Positions 1 to 11,339 of a stretch of DNA of 64,000 bases are shown here, in pieces. The notes beneath the pieces were generated by a model that saw only the letters and a list, made by a program, of their open reading frames with translations, was not told the origin of the DNA and did no database searches. The position numbers and the translations under genes are program-made. Numbering within the stretch: position 1 is the first letter of the stretch; each line of letters opens with the position of its first letter. This DNA is from Diogma glabrata (taxonomy: Eukaryota > Arthropoda > Insecta > Diptera > Cylindrotomidae): assembly GCA_963693315.1 (NCBI GenBank), contig OY856187.1, forward strand, positions 380,779,306-380,843,305, given 5' to 3'.

Positions 1-1522
1 TCAACTATGGATCCGATGTGAACTATTGATGATAATATTGGTGTCAACTATTGATCACTCACAAATCATTTCGTTTTCGTGCACACTCACACACACTCGT
101 AAGTAAATTTTACAAATTTTTTATAAATACACAAATTTTTTTGTAAGTTTAACAAAAATATTGTAGATTACAAAAAAATTATTTGTTAAAACAAAAAATT
201 TATTTGATTTAGAAATTCTTTTTGAATTTGAAGGAAAAAAACTGTAGTTTAATCAAAAAATTGTGTGTGTTGTATATTTATAAAAATTTTGAAAAAGTGA
301 CTTTAATTTTTTTGAGTGCATATGCAGCAGTACAAAAATGATTGATTAATATCATTTTGTGCTCGTTGTGTAATATATTATTATGGATTATAATAGTTTT
401 GAATAATTTTTTTCTATAAAACCACCTCTTTTGAATACCTTAAGTTATCTCCCAATCATAATATTTACGTCAGTATGTAAATAGTTGTTTGTTTTTCAAT
501 TTATATTTATTTAAAATTTCAAAACCCAAGCATATGAAGTAATTACAAAACTTTCCTATGGTATTCCACCTGTATTTGAAACAAAACCAAATAGTCACGA
601 TGACTTTAAAAAATGTAATCACGTGCGAAGAAAATATTTTAATTTCTGTCTGCTTAATATAAACACATGCGTAAAAAGTAATAAGACTGTTATAATTTGA
701 AATCAGATTTTTTAAAATCAATAATCTAAGAAAATATTTATAACAATTTTTTAATGCCAATCATCAATGCAACCTGTTCTATTGTTTTGCGTCTACAATG
801 TATAATAATTAATTATGCATTATAGTTGTTTGTAATTGTAGTATTTTCTTTAAAAATTCTAAACGTAAACCCGTTTATAAATACAATTCAAGGTAGATTG
901 ATACTTTTACAATATCATTACAGGAAATTGTAGATTATCTATGTGTACTATTGGTCAATGATAAGTAATTGATAGGTTGAACCAATGGTAATTATTTGAT
1001 TTTGTTGCAAAAATAACAAAAACCTTAACATATAGCATTATTCAAAACTAAATTAAAATTTGTTTCAGATATTTCTTAGATGTTTGGGTATTGTTCTACT
1101 GCCATGCCTATGGATCTTTACAGTACATATATTTTCCACGCACTTATTACAAAATATTTAAACCACCAGAAAACAATTTCGAGTGCTTTTAGTAAACAAA
1201 ACTAACAAGAAATATTATTTTCATCAATTACGCTTGGTGATGGTACTTAAACTTCAACTTGAAAGTAAAAGTAATATGTTAACCATGACAACAAAAAATA
1301 ATAGTTCAATTCCCTTGGCAACGAACAAACTTCGTATCAAAAACATCAAGTCACTTTAAACTTTTAAATTAATTTTAGTTTTCAGTATTTGGTTATTTTA
1401 TTTCTATTGAATGAATGTTTTAAGAGAGCCAATTTTTTATATGGACATTACACCAAAAGATGCTCTAATAATCTGAAATATATATAATGTAACAGTAATT
1501 TAAAATAAATTTTTGTTTTCAG
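1..1522. other. AT-rich non-coding stretch
   Basis: No reading frame here has recognisable protein character. The longest frame (470-760, minus) is made of F, I, Y, K and N as expected from AT-rich DNA. A polypyrimidine tract and AG at about 1511-1522 form the acceptor of the next exon. Confidence 0.6.
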
Positions 1523-1770
1523 GAAAATAAGTTAATGGACCAACTAATTCAGGAAAATACTAAGAAAAATACGACCCCGAACAAAATAGCTACCTGGAAA
1601 ATGTTTACGGAATTTTGCCTCATCAAAAACTTCGAACTTGATGCAAATCGCACTGAAGAAGAATTGGCGTCAATTTCAAAGGATTGGATAGTAAATATAA
1701 GAAAACAAAATTGCACTAGCTTTTTGTACAAAAAGGCTACTTACTCTAAAAACTATTTGGAATGTAACAA
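1523..1770 (+). CDS. Exon resembling the N-terminal domain of Crypton-type tyrosine recombinases
   Basis: A frame opens directly after a good acceptor (ttttgttttcag, ending 1522) and ends at a consensus donor (gtaagt at 1771). The frame is open through the acceptor, so this may be an internal exon; the first ATG is at 1535. The peptide has the layout of the N-terminal SAM-like domain of Crypton-derived recombinases (KIAA1958/QRICH/KCTD1-like proteins): NTKKNTTPNKIATWKMF, then a short helix, then RTEEELASISKDWIVNIRKQ, matching the family's pattern of EEL followed by a helix ending in R-K. Such domains bind DNA ahead of a tyrosine recombinase core. I found no core (R..HxxR..Y) downstream in the window, so this is either a lone remnant or the first piece of a gene with a long intron. 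The family call rests on pattern memory only. Confidence 0.4.
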
Positions 1771-2339
1771 GTAAGTTGCTGCGAAAAAAACTAGTTCAAT
1801 GAATATAAAGTTATAATAGATCAATTCAAAAGTATAATACAACATGAAAAAGTTACGAGATCTCTTTAAACGGCAAGTGAGTTCAGTGTCATTATAAATT
1901 ATAATTAGTACAATTTGTAAATTAGTGGGATTAAAATAATTCTAAGGGGCTTCAAAATTTTTTTCATCACATTGCAGAATTAATTGGCTTGGATAGGCGA
2001 TAAAGAAGTTAGTTGTACATTGTTTGTTCTTTTAATATTGAGCTTAATAATGATGGTAGTCCAACTAATCGTATAGAATATAATCCAATTTTTAGTAAAA
2101 CCTGTCAAGGCGGCTAGAAATTCGTACTGCAAGTAAATGACTCGTCAAAACCAATGATAGTAACGTCTGTCCTGTCAAGAAATACAAAACAAAATCGTTT
2201 TGAATCTCAAATTACCCTATACAAAACTAAAATCTTTTAAGTCATCGTTATCAAACATCGTTATCAAACATGATACTAGGTCTTAGAATAAAGGTTGACA
2301 CAACAATAACAATAAAAAACATTAAAACAACAATGATTA
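1771..2339. other. AT-rich stretch, no gene seen
   Basis: Intron or intergenic sequence after the donor at 1771. No domain motif or repeat could be supported. Confidence 0.5.
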
Positions 2340-3110
2340 AAAGAAATCAACATATATGCATCGTATTTACTTTTTACTCAATATAAGTGAAATATTTGCC
2401 ATAGTTTACTGTTTTAATAACAATACAACTGCTATCACATTGAATAGATAAACATGACATATAAAATCATCAGAAAGAGAGTTACTCTCATCAAATAAAT
2501 CAAATGTCATATAACGTGTTTTAGAACTTAGAACCATGGAATGAATAAAACCATTGTGAATGAATTAAACAATTTTCTTAAATTAATCAAATCATATTCT
2601 AAACAGAGTTTGATATTCACCCACGAATCATGTCAATATAACAGAACAGCATCATCAGCAAAAGCAATTAAAGAATCCATAATAGGGAGTTAAAATAGAG
2701 AAATAAAATTGGCCCAAGAACAGAACCTTGAGGAACACTAGCAGATGTAGTTTTAAATTGACGAAAAGTACCATTAATTTTAACACATGGATTAGATAAA
2801 CATGACCACAACCAATTCAACACAATTCTTCTGAAACCATCAGACCTCAAATTTTCAAATAATAAATTATATTCAGCAGTATCAAAAGCTTTACTAATAT
2901 CAATAAATAATGCAGCTACCCTCTTACCTATTTTTTATCCATCATAAAGTGGCCAAAAAGTCAATCAGAGCAGACTCAGAGCTTAGACCCTCATGATACC
3001 AATACTGTTAGTAACTTAGAAATTTAGTTTTGACTAAAAAAGATAAAATTCTCGACTTCATTAATTTTTCAAGCAATTTAACGAAAACCGATAAGAGTGA
3101 AATCGAGGAG
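2340..3110 (-). pseudogene. Degenerate non-LTR retrotransposon reverse transcriptase (Jockey/CR1-like)
   Basis: Read on the minus strand, core reverse transcriptase blocks appear in the expected order. There is a degraded stretch around 2990-2960 (SSESALIDFLATL), then ALFIDISKAFDT near 2915 (motif A with its catalytic Asp), then VPQGSVLGPILFLYF near 2740 (motif B), then LIAFADDAVLLY near 2660 (motif C, FADD catalytic pair). After that come weaker thumb-like blocks toward 2340. Motif B and motif C lie in different frames, and several stops interrupt the rest, so the gene is dead. No endonuclease or ORF1 is attached; the copy is 5' truncated, as is common for LINEs. The motif B wording is typical of the Jockey/CR1/Rex group; the exact clade is uncertain. 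Confidence 0.85.
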
Positions 3111-4558
3111 GTCCACACCAAAACGTTACATTTCCATTATAAAAGATTTTACACAATTTGAGAAAATGTGATTACATTAATAATGTCTAAAGCAAGCTGT
3201 ATTTCACAAAGGGGAAAAACCTTAGATTATAAAATATACAGGATAAGTAATATTTGTGTATGTACACTATAAAACTATAAAAAAAATTGAAGCAGTTTTT
3301 TAAATTCAAATTTCGCATTGAAAATAATTTCCACAAAAGAAAAGGCTCCTGTAAAAATAAATACAAAAATACAGGGTCCCATGCAGCATTACCCAATTTG
3401 TTGGAAAAAATAAAATAAATAATTTGTATGACGTGAAAATATATTATTATTATAGAGAATTATGGCATTATAAGTTTGTCAAAAAAATAATGTCAAGCGT
3501 GTCAAAAAATGATTTCATTGATTTTTTTAGCCAATTTTTTGGGAAAAAAAATGTAGCTGTTTTTATGACGTAAATGTAATTGAAAATGAAATTGGACATG
3601 GAAATTTTTGAATTTGTTACAGTTTTTGAAATATTTTTGGAATTTTGAAAAAAGTTTGTATTTTTGATTTTGTAATAATTTTTGCAATATTTTTAGAATT
3701 TTGGAAAAAGTTTTAATTTTTGATTTTGTAATAATTTTTGGAATATTTTTAGAATGTTGAAAAAAGTTTGATTTTATTATAATTTTTACAATATTTTTGG
3801 AATATTGAAAGAAATATGAATTTGTGATCTTGTAATATTTTCTCGAATCGCTAAATTGAAGGTTTTTGAATAGTTTGCTGAAAATGAAAATGAAATTGGA
3901 CATGGACATTTTTGAATTTGTTATAGTTTTTGAATATTTTTGGAATTTTGAAAAAGTTTCAATTTTTGATTTTGTAAGAATTTTTGGAATATTTTTAGAA
4001 TTTTAAAAAATTTTTAATTTTTGATTTTATTATAATTTTTGTAATTTTGGAAAAAGTTTCAATTTTTGATATTATTATAATTTTTGCAATATTTTTAGTT
4101 TTGGAAAAAGTTTGAATTTTTGAATTTTTAAGAAATTTTGGAATATTATTAGAATTTAGAAAAAGTTTGAATATTTGATTTTATTCCAATTTTTGGAATG
4201 TTTTTAGAATTTAAAAAAAAAATTTTTTAATTTTATATATATTTTTAGAATTTTGAAATAAGGTTCAATTTTTGAATTTTTAAGAATTTTTGGAATATTA
4301 TTAGAATTTAGAAAAAGTTTTAAATATTTGATTTTATTCTAATTTTTGGAATATTTGGAATTTTGAAAAAAGTTTCAATTTTTGATTTTGTATAATTTTT
4401 GCAATATTTTCAGAATTTCTGAAAAAAGTTTAATACTAATTTTGGATTTTTGAGATCAATTAAACTCAAGTAAGTAAAGAAGTAATTGGAATATTTTCAA
4501 TTCAAAGGTATGGTTTGAAGTTTCTCAGAAAAAAACTACAATTCACATTTTACGTGTT

Positions 4559-4640
4559 TCGGATCGGATTCGAACCTACCCTCGTCAGTGCCCGGCTCGA
4601 ATCTTTGGGCAGACACGCTATCGATTACGCCGTTGAGGCG
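4559..4640 (-). other. tRNA-like segment with Pol III box A and B (SINE head candidate)
   Basis: On the minus strand the segment reads a D-arm-like gcgtaatcgatagcgtgtc followed by a perfect box B, ggttcgaatcc. This is the internal Pol III promoter layout of tRNA genes and tRNA-derived SINEs. I could not fold a regular acceptor stem and anticodon loop of normal spacing, so a SINE head or a dead tRNA is likelier than a working tRNA. Confidence 0.4.
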
Positions 4641-4714
4641 ATGACAATTTCAAAGTTGAAACTTCTTCATCACTTAATTATTTTTTTTTTACTTAAGTTG
4701 AATTTTTCCACTGT

Positions 4715-4880
4715 CATTAGACTCCATATTATGGAAATGCTTTTACATTATATGGGATTTTTTTGCATTAAATTTCTAGACAATACTTTGTGTGAATTCA
4801 TAGAATGGGGAACATTTCTATTCTAATTAACATCCTAAGTCACGATTGTATAGTCATTATTGATTGTTTCCAATCAATGT
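4715..4880 (+). repeat. Dispersed repeat shared with 60540-60700
   Basis: The stretch containing ttgtgtgaattcatagaatg and gattgtatagtcattattga recurs at about 60610-60690 with a few changes (gaattcatggaatgg; tgattgtatagtcgttattg). Same orientation, non-coding. Confidence 0.7.
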
Positions 4881-5859
4881 GAAATCAATGGCTGACACTT
4901 GGTCAATTTGTAGTTCTATATGTATTAACATTAGACTACATTAAGGGAATATTAAATTTATTTTGGATTTTTGAGATCAATTAAACTCAAGTAAGTAAAG
5001 AAGTAATTGGAATATTTATATTAATACTAATATTTGATTTTGTAATAATTTTTGGAATATTTTTAGGATTTTGGAAAAAGTTTGATTTTATTTAATTTAA
5101 CATTTTTTTTGGAATTTTGAAAGAAATATGAATTTGTGATTTTGTAATATTTTCTCGAAACACTAAATGGAGAGGTTTTTGAGTAGTTTGCTGAGTTTAA
5201 CTAAAAACCATGTACGCATAAAAGTTTTTTGCCGAAAACTATATCAAAATCCTTAACCCAGACCGAAGTCTTGATATCTTAGAGCTGTGAGATTTCAGCC
5301 CCTTCATATTTTCATTTTAATTTCATTCTAAATTAAAACAAAACCTGAAACAGTAAACCATATAAACAATGTCCATTTCATTTTAAATTTAGTTTAAATG
5401 AAAACAAAACCAAAGCGTACATGATAAAATTTTGGTTAGGATCAAATTTTCAGTTTTAATATTATCAGTTTTATTTTAATCGAAACACTTTTGACAAACA
5501 TAAAATAAAATTGAATAAGGTCGGTTATTCTCCAATCGGTAAAAATGTTAAATACAAAATTAATACATATGTCTGTTATTTTGTAATCATATTTGGTCAA
5601 GCAAGGGAAAACCTCGATGATATTTAAATTTCTAGGCTACTGTGTTTTTTCAGTACAAATACTATCACGTTAAAATCGCACACTACTTTATGTAAATAAA
5701 AATAACTTCAACTTAAAAAAATATTACTTATCCTGTGTATTTTATGTTACGTTTTGGTGCAACCAATTGGTAATGTAGCGTTTTGGTGCGACCATTGTAG
5801 AAATGTAAAGCTTAACGAGGTATTTCCGGATTTTATTAAAATGCCTTTTTGTTTTAGGT

Positions 5860-6400
5860 GTTTATCAGTTCCAGGAACTGCAGGCAATGTGGTTGTACGG
5901 TAGATAACGGTTTTGTCATTGTCAATGATAAAAGCAAGAGCAACACCTTTGTCCTTTCCTCTATCCAGCTTTGTAATTTTATAGCCACAGTAATTACCAC
6001 TAATCTAAGATCTAACATTTAATTTGGTTTCTTGAAAAACCGTGACTAGAATATTGTTATTGCACATATAATTTATGATAACGTCGATCTTGTTAGTGAG
6101 ACCGTTGCAATTTAGTTTCATAATTTTCACATCACTTAGGGTTTCTGAAAGCGTGTTCATTCGCGTTGTGTTTTTCTGTGAGCTCATGTTGGTATGTCGA
6201 CTAGATGTTTGACAACATGGCGCAATGTAGTTTTTGGTCCATTGCTTATGTGTGGCGAGGCCTGAGCAGTTCTTGAGGCAATACTATTCTACAGCTGTTG
6301 CACTGGATTGATGTTATGTTTGCCCTTAAAATACACATTGGACAATGCCATGTTTTAGTTGGTAAAGGTGCTTAGGAATGATCGCAAAGGTCTCTTTTGT
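5860..6400 (-). pseudogene. Jockey-like LINE fragment: zinc-finger linker and start of the endonuclease
   Basis: Read from 6370 downward on the minus strand there is a Cys-rich stretch (WHCPMC, then IQCNSC). The apurinic-like endonuclease start follows at about 6125: KIMKLNCNGLTNKIDVI, then VFQETKL. These match the NxNGL and QETK blocks of Jockey-clade endonucleases, where the Asn and Glu belong to the active site. A further block at about 5995-5870 keeps the fold's wording (YKITKLDRGKDKGVALAF; TTLPAVPGTDKH) but in a shifted frame after a stop. The fragment ends near 5860 without the rest of the nuclease or reverse transcriptase, so it is a truncated dead copy. Confidence 0.7.
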
Positions 6401-7500
6401 TCGGTTGCATTTTTTAATGGAACTGTACTTTTAATGTTAACTTTAAATCCTATTTAGACTTGAAACTAGAGATGCGTATACTACTAATCTGTATAAACAA
6501 CATGGCGAGGCCAAAAATAAATAAAGTTGGTTTTGTCTGTTTTGAAGAACTATGAAGTGAGGCCTTTAGAATTTTTCAATATTCCTTCAAAATTTATTTT
6601 AAAATTTTTGATCACACTATTTTGTGTATAATTTTGAATAAAAGCCCTTTTTTATGTTTTCTTTGCCCCGCTTAGTTCCAATTTCCAAACCTAATTAACC
6701 GAAATACCTGAAGAATGTTTGGAATGATAGACAAATTTGTATGTAGTACTTTTTGTATTAAAATATAATTTTATGCTGTTTATTCACACCTTTGGTAAAA
6801 CACAAATTCTTTTATTTTGAGATCTTAATTTTCTATTTATTTATTCCATCAATTTATTCGACCTGACAGTGTGGTCTTCATCTACTAACTAACTCAACAA
6901 TTTCTTTTTACCTTAAAAATAAAACTTAATAAAACTAATAAACTAATAAAAACTAATTCCAAAGATAAAATGGTTTTGGAATTTCCAACATGTGGACAAA
7001 ATAACTAAAAATGCTTTTTTTTGAGAATTTCCAAAATATTGTTATTTACCGACATCTGGAATATTATCCTCATTCACATCTTATATAATTTAATACCTTT
7101 TGTAGTTTTATGAGGCAATATTTTAGACGCCGATAATAATATAGAATGCTTACAACAATGTTTCTAATGAAATCTAGTGAAGTGTCAAAAGTCAAAACAG
7201 TTATAATTATGTATACTGTCCTGTGTTTTCTTTTCCTCTATTTGTGTTGAAATAAATAAAACCAAAGAAAACACCAAGCGATAGATCAAAAAACACTTAC
7301 GCAGTTATAATTATATTGGGGTTGGGATTAAAAAAGGGGAAAAATACCATTTATAACTCAGTGAAATAGATTGTCACTTGCAAGAGTGTTATGCCACAAT
7401 TCGACGTAAGCTAGGACCAGTAACATTTATAAGAGAATCTGAAGTTGAAACAGAATGTCGATCCTAAACTAGTTTTCGTATCGTAAAATGATAAAATTCC
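6401..7500. other. AT-rich intergenic, no gene seen
   Basis: No domain motif or repeat unit could be supported; only homopolymer-rich sequence and short chance frames. Confidence 0.5.
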
Positions 7501-7506
7501 TTTATT

Positions 7507-7860
7507 TTGGAAAATGAAATGGCAATATTAATGGATATACGAATGCCTTCAATAATCATCTCCCTCGCACCCATACGTTTAGAATATATATCAAATCGGG
7601 GAATCAAAGAAATTGAAAAGAAAATGAAGATCGCCGTTCGATTAAAATTCGGTTCGGTTAAAATCATAAGTTTAAATCAAAGTTCGATTACGATTGTTGA
7701 ATTAAAAATTATTTTAAGAGATATCGAGTGCGCGTTTGCTATAAATAAGATAATTGGATATCGCGGTCCGTGTGAATATAAAACGGATGGAAATTGTTAC
7801 GCGGAACGCGCTCGATATCAAATAATAAATGATATCAAATTAAAAATAGTTTTTTCTTAA
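7507..7860 (+). CDS. Unidentified 117-codon open frame
   Basis: The frame runs uninterrupted, probably from the ATG at 7516 (aaaATGG context), with fewer homopolymers than its surroundings. The product is basic and rich in Ile and Lys, with a small Cys-containing patch near the end (GPCEYKTDGNCYAERARYQI). I do not recognise any domain, signal peptide or membrane segment. The minus strand also has an open frame over part of this interval (7667-7464), so chance openness in a compositionally even patch is possible. It lies about 120 bp upstream of a hAT insertion (7978-9428). It may be a piece of a gene broken by that insertion, but I could not find a convincing continuation at 9437 and beyond. 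Confidence 0.2.
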   Translation: MENEMAILMDIRMPSIIISLAPIRLEYISNRGIKEIEKKMKIAVRLKFGSVKIISLNQSSITIVELKIILRDIECAFAINKIIGYRGPCEYKTDGNCYAERARYQIINDIKLKIVFS

Positions 7861-7977
7861 ATATAACAAAAAAAAATATTTCTGTTGTGTTGTTAATAAT
7901 ATATAAGAAAACAAATCCATTCTTAATATTATTGCTTATAAAAATAAATTTAATAATTGCACTGTATTACATAGGGT

Positions 7978-9428
7978 TAGTGTTTCCAATCCGGTTTAAG
8001 CCGGATTGGAATTATCCGGATAATTCGTAAAAATTTTGCTATCCGATATGCGGTTAATTCACAAAAAAAATCCGGATAACTAAATTAAAGCAAAAAAAAT
8101 TGTTTGCGCTATTTATCTTTTTAAAAATTTTAATCAACTTGTAGTAGCTGATTTTTCATAATAGACGTTTTCGTTTAGTCAATCTAAAACTTACTATTTC
8201 TATGATAGCATATAGAAATTCTATTTTCATCACCCTTAATTTCTTGTGGAAATGGGTTCTTTTTCAACTACAGTGTAAAAAGAATAACAAATTGTAGTTG
8301 CTATGGTTTTTCATATAATTTTACAAAATTTTTAAACAAAGCAACCATGAAAAAATAGAATATGAATTTTTAATGAGATGTTGTCAAAAGCTTATTTTAT
8401 AATTTAAAGTACATATCTATAGTATATATACTATCATAGAAAAAATTGCATTCGTAAACATATCTCACTCGACACTAGCGCGTCTCGTGATCAAATGTTT
8501 ACTTGCGAAAAAACAATGTTTTCATCTCTTGTAGAAATATATACTATTTTTCATTTAGACGATTTCGTTTGGTTGATCTAAAAATTATCATTCCAGCAAT
8601 TGTTTTGAATTTGAATTTTTAGAAGTGTAATTTATTTACAAATAAAAAACAGTATTTTGCCGTGTCAAAATTTACGGTTCAATTTTTTGTAATTTGAAAA
8701 TATTTAAAGTTAATCACATTAAGGCAGTCTATTAACAAAACGAGGAATGTTGGGCTAGTTTCATTAATGATGTTGGTGCAGAATTCAACACTATTCCAAA
8801 ATAATAATTTTGACGATTTTAGTTATATTTCTAAATCATAAGCTATCAGTTATGCAAAAACGTTAATAAAAAGTTTGTTTCCTGATACCAAAACAATCGA
8901 AAACGTTAAGTTAAAAATGGTGGAACAAGAAGTTAATTAAAATGAAAATTCTCCAACTCCGACCGAACTTACCGAATGTACTTTAGTCATGGAATTTACG
9001 AAAAATACGATTTCATGAATCGAAAATACATAGTAAAGTTAATCGTTAAATAATTATTCTTCACTGGACAAGGAATTTAATTTATAAAAGCATAAATAAA
9101 ACACTTGCTCCTTACCTAGAAAAGCTTTTTGATGTTTTGAAGACAATTCAACCTACTTCGAACGAAAGTGAAAGAGTTTTTTCGGATGCTAGTGTCTTTT
9201 TAACGAAAACTAGAAATCGGTTGCAGTTTCCAATGTTAAACGCTCTTGTATTTTTAAAATATTATTTTTCGGATGAAAATAAATTATTAACTAATTTTTA
9301 TTGTTTAAAACTACATATTGTTTTTATTTAAATCCACTATCCGGATTATTATCCGGATATCCGGATAATTACTTTACATACTATTCGATATCCGGATAGT
9401 TAAAATCACGGATAATTGGAAACACTAC
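7978..9428 (+). mobile_element. hAT-family DNA transposon, decayed, with 8-bp target duplication
   Basis: The element begins tagtgtttccaatccgg and ends, read inward on the other strand, tagtgtttccaattatccg, giving terminal inverted repeats of about 13 bp. It is flanked on both sides by catagggt (7970-7977 and 9429-9436), a perfect 8-bp duplication, the hAT signature. Subterminal zones hold repeated ccggat/atccgg motifs on both sides (7990-8090 and 9335-9420), as in many hAT elements where transposase binds. It is 1451 bp long, shorter than an autonomous hAT, with only the C-terminal end of the transposase left. Confidence 0.93.
9050..9331 (+). pseudogene. hAT transposase, C-terminal dimerisation region only
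   Basis: An open frame ends with the hAT dimerisation block: APYLEKLFDVLKTIQP, then TSNESERVFSDASVF, then TRNRLQFPMLNALVFLKYY. SERVFS followed by RNRL and a Leu/Phe-rich helix is the family's most conserved part; it holds transposase monomers together. Weaker fragments of upstream transposase can be read between about 8870 and 9040 with stops. The DDE core and BED zinc finger are missing, so this cannot be active. It lies inside the element at 7978-9428, in the expected orientation. Confidence 0.85.
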
Positions 9429-9436
9429 ATAGGGTG

Positions 9437-11339
9437 ATATTTATTGTTGTTTGAAATAAAAAAAGAAATTATTGAGTGAAATCAACGATTTATGTCTATA
9501 TTATTTATATGAAAACAAAAAATATTATAGTGCTCATTTTTCCTGTCGTTCTTCTGCATCAAATCGATGTATCATTTCATCGGTTAATTCACGGTTGGTT
9601 TAATAAAATCAAAGTTAATCAAACAATCGTGAATATACTGGCAATCATACATTTAATTTATAAATTCTTTCATCAAATTATAAAATGGAAGTGAACAGCT
9701 TAAGAACTTAAGCGCATTGCTGTAAAAAATGATATCGGAGTAAAACAAATATTGGAATCAACAACTAAAATTCAACAAGAGACATACAAGGACGAAAGTC
9801 GCCATCATAATAGAATTTTCGGTTCTGGATATATCAATACAACAATCAATACCCAAGTAAATTTTTTATATATCTATTGCTATTTTAAAATTCTTTGAAT
9901 CTTTTTTTTAATTATATTATGACCATCATGGTCTAGTAAGTTTTTTTTTTCTTTAGAGATTTGTTCCGGTAATAGCCCATGTCGAGTTTAACTTGATTCG
10001 TTATCTTATTTTTTATTCTGCTGTTAAGACTGTATGCATTTAAATTATTACACCCTTGGATAATAACTGTATCCCTCGACCCAGTTATTACAAGAGCATT
10101 AATTTTAAAAACATGTTGCGAGGTGATATTTCCCACCCAACTTCTCTTTTTGGTCCAGAAATCCTCTTCTTTTAGTTTTAATGCTTCATTTTAAGAATTA
10201 TAACTTTTTTGAAAATTCAACATTTTATCTAACACGACCTAGTATTTTTCAACCCAATTGATCCTATTAGTTCAGAAAACTTCTTGGCTTAGCATATATG
10301 TTTCTTTTTAAAAGATAATTATTTGTTTCATAAAAAAACTACTTTTAGTCTGCAACATGTTGACATTTTCCATTTGTACCTATTAGTACTAAATCTCAGA
10401 ATGTGTTTCAAGTCTGAGTTTTAGTTGTGTTTTAGAGTTTTGGGCTCAGTAAAGGAGAGGTGTAGACCACTAGCAAATCTTTGACATCCATAAATTTTAC
10501 AATGTTTTTTTCTATGATTTTTTTTTAGTCTAGAATTATAAATGAACGTTTCTGAGTTTCCGAAGATGCTAATGAACCATACTAACTAGGATTTGAAAAT
10601 ATAAGTCAATCTTTTTTAAGAAATTTATTTACGTTTATTTTAAAATTTTGAGGGTTATAATTGTAAGGGAACGTAAGTAAGCCATTCCAAATACGAGAGG
10701 TTCTATTGAAAAAATCACTTTAGAAAGCAACAGTTTTACACCTTGTCATTTAAACCTTGAAGCAATTGCTACTGCTGCTTTTGTGTTACGCGCAAGGTTT
10801 CCAGACTCTGTAGCGAAGGGATTATTTGATTTTCGTAATTTTTATAAGGCTGTTAATCGATCTTCGTAGTTTGGGCACGCCCTGCTTTCCCACACGCATT
10901 AAGTTTACATTAACCAAAAACTTCTGTAGTTATTGTTGTTTTTTTAAAACATAATTTCTTACTCGTAATTGTCTATCGCAATAATTTCTGCTTAAATTTG
11001 TCATAAAACAGTTGTGCAGACTCTTTATTGGGTTTCAAACAAACTACCAGATAATGATACCATTCTTTTACTATAAATACTAGGCACCAGATGGCCTCAC
11101 TCTCTTAGTCTAACATTTTATCTGATTAGAACACAATTTTTTGACGTCTGGTAGTTGCGTGTTAATAGAATTACTAACCGATGAGTTGGCGTTTTATTTT
11201 GGAGATTTTGTTAGCTAGCCGTGCTATGACTAGGCTCAATTTATTAAATTATAAAAAGGTAAAATTTAATTTTGGATTTGTCAATTGTGTTGTTGACTGT
11301 GAAAATTTTCCGATTAGAGCAAGTGAGTCATATAAAAGT
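9437..11339. other. AT-rich stretch, no gene supported
   Basis: Short frames at 9476-9694 (plus) and 9933-10136 (minus) lack recognisable motifs. A codon-like stretch at about 9711-9856 ends at a possible donor (caa|gtaaat) but has a stop just upstream and no match I can name. Confidence 0.45.

Larger units (their letters stand above)
4440..5017. repeat. 57-bp direct repeats flanking a 464-bp segment
   Basis: The 57-bp sequence at 4440-4496 (starts ttttggatttttgagatcaa, ends gtaattggaatattt) is repeated without visible change at 4961-5017. Between them lies sequence foreign to the AT-rich array, including the tRNA-like segment and a piece (4715-4880) that recurs at 60540-60700. Either the insertion duplicated its flank, or a short element with terminal direct repeats sits here. 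The repeats are much longer than a normal TSD. Confidence 0.7.
3395..5315 (+). repeat. AT-rich dispersed repeat family, copy A
   Basis: The copy starts with a segment containing cattataagtttgtcaaaaa and runs through a degenerate internal array built on a roughly 50-bp theme (tttttgattttgtaataatt, then tttttggaatatttttagaa). It ends with a segment containing cgaaaactatatcaaaatcc and tgagatttcagccccttcat. The same ends and internal theme recur at 48290-49375 (same orientation) and, reverse complemented, at 36140-36430 plus 41065-41845. No protein is encoded: the open frame at 3502-3909 is only the AT array translated. Copy A is enlarged by a 464-bp insertion at 4497-4960. Class is unknown; it could be a non-autonomous element. 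Confidence 0.75.

Noticed and set aside
470..760. 96-codon minus-strand frame
   Set aside because: AT-driven composition and no motif.
3502..3909. 135-codon minus-strand frame
   Set aside because: Translation of the AT-rich array; low-complexity K/F/I/N peptide.
4559..4640. Functional tRNA gene
   Set aside because: Box A/B are present, but I could not form an acceptor stem with regular spacing; kept as a SINE-like segment.
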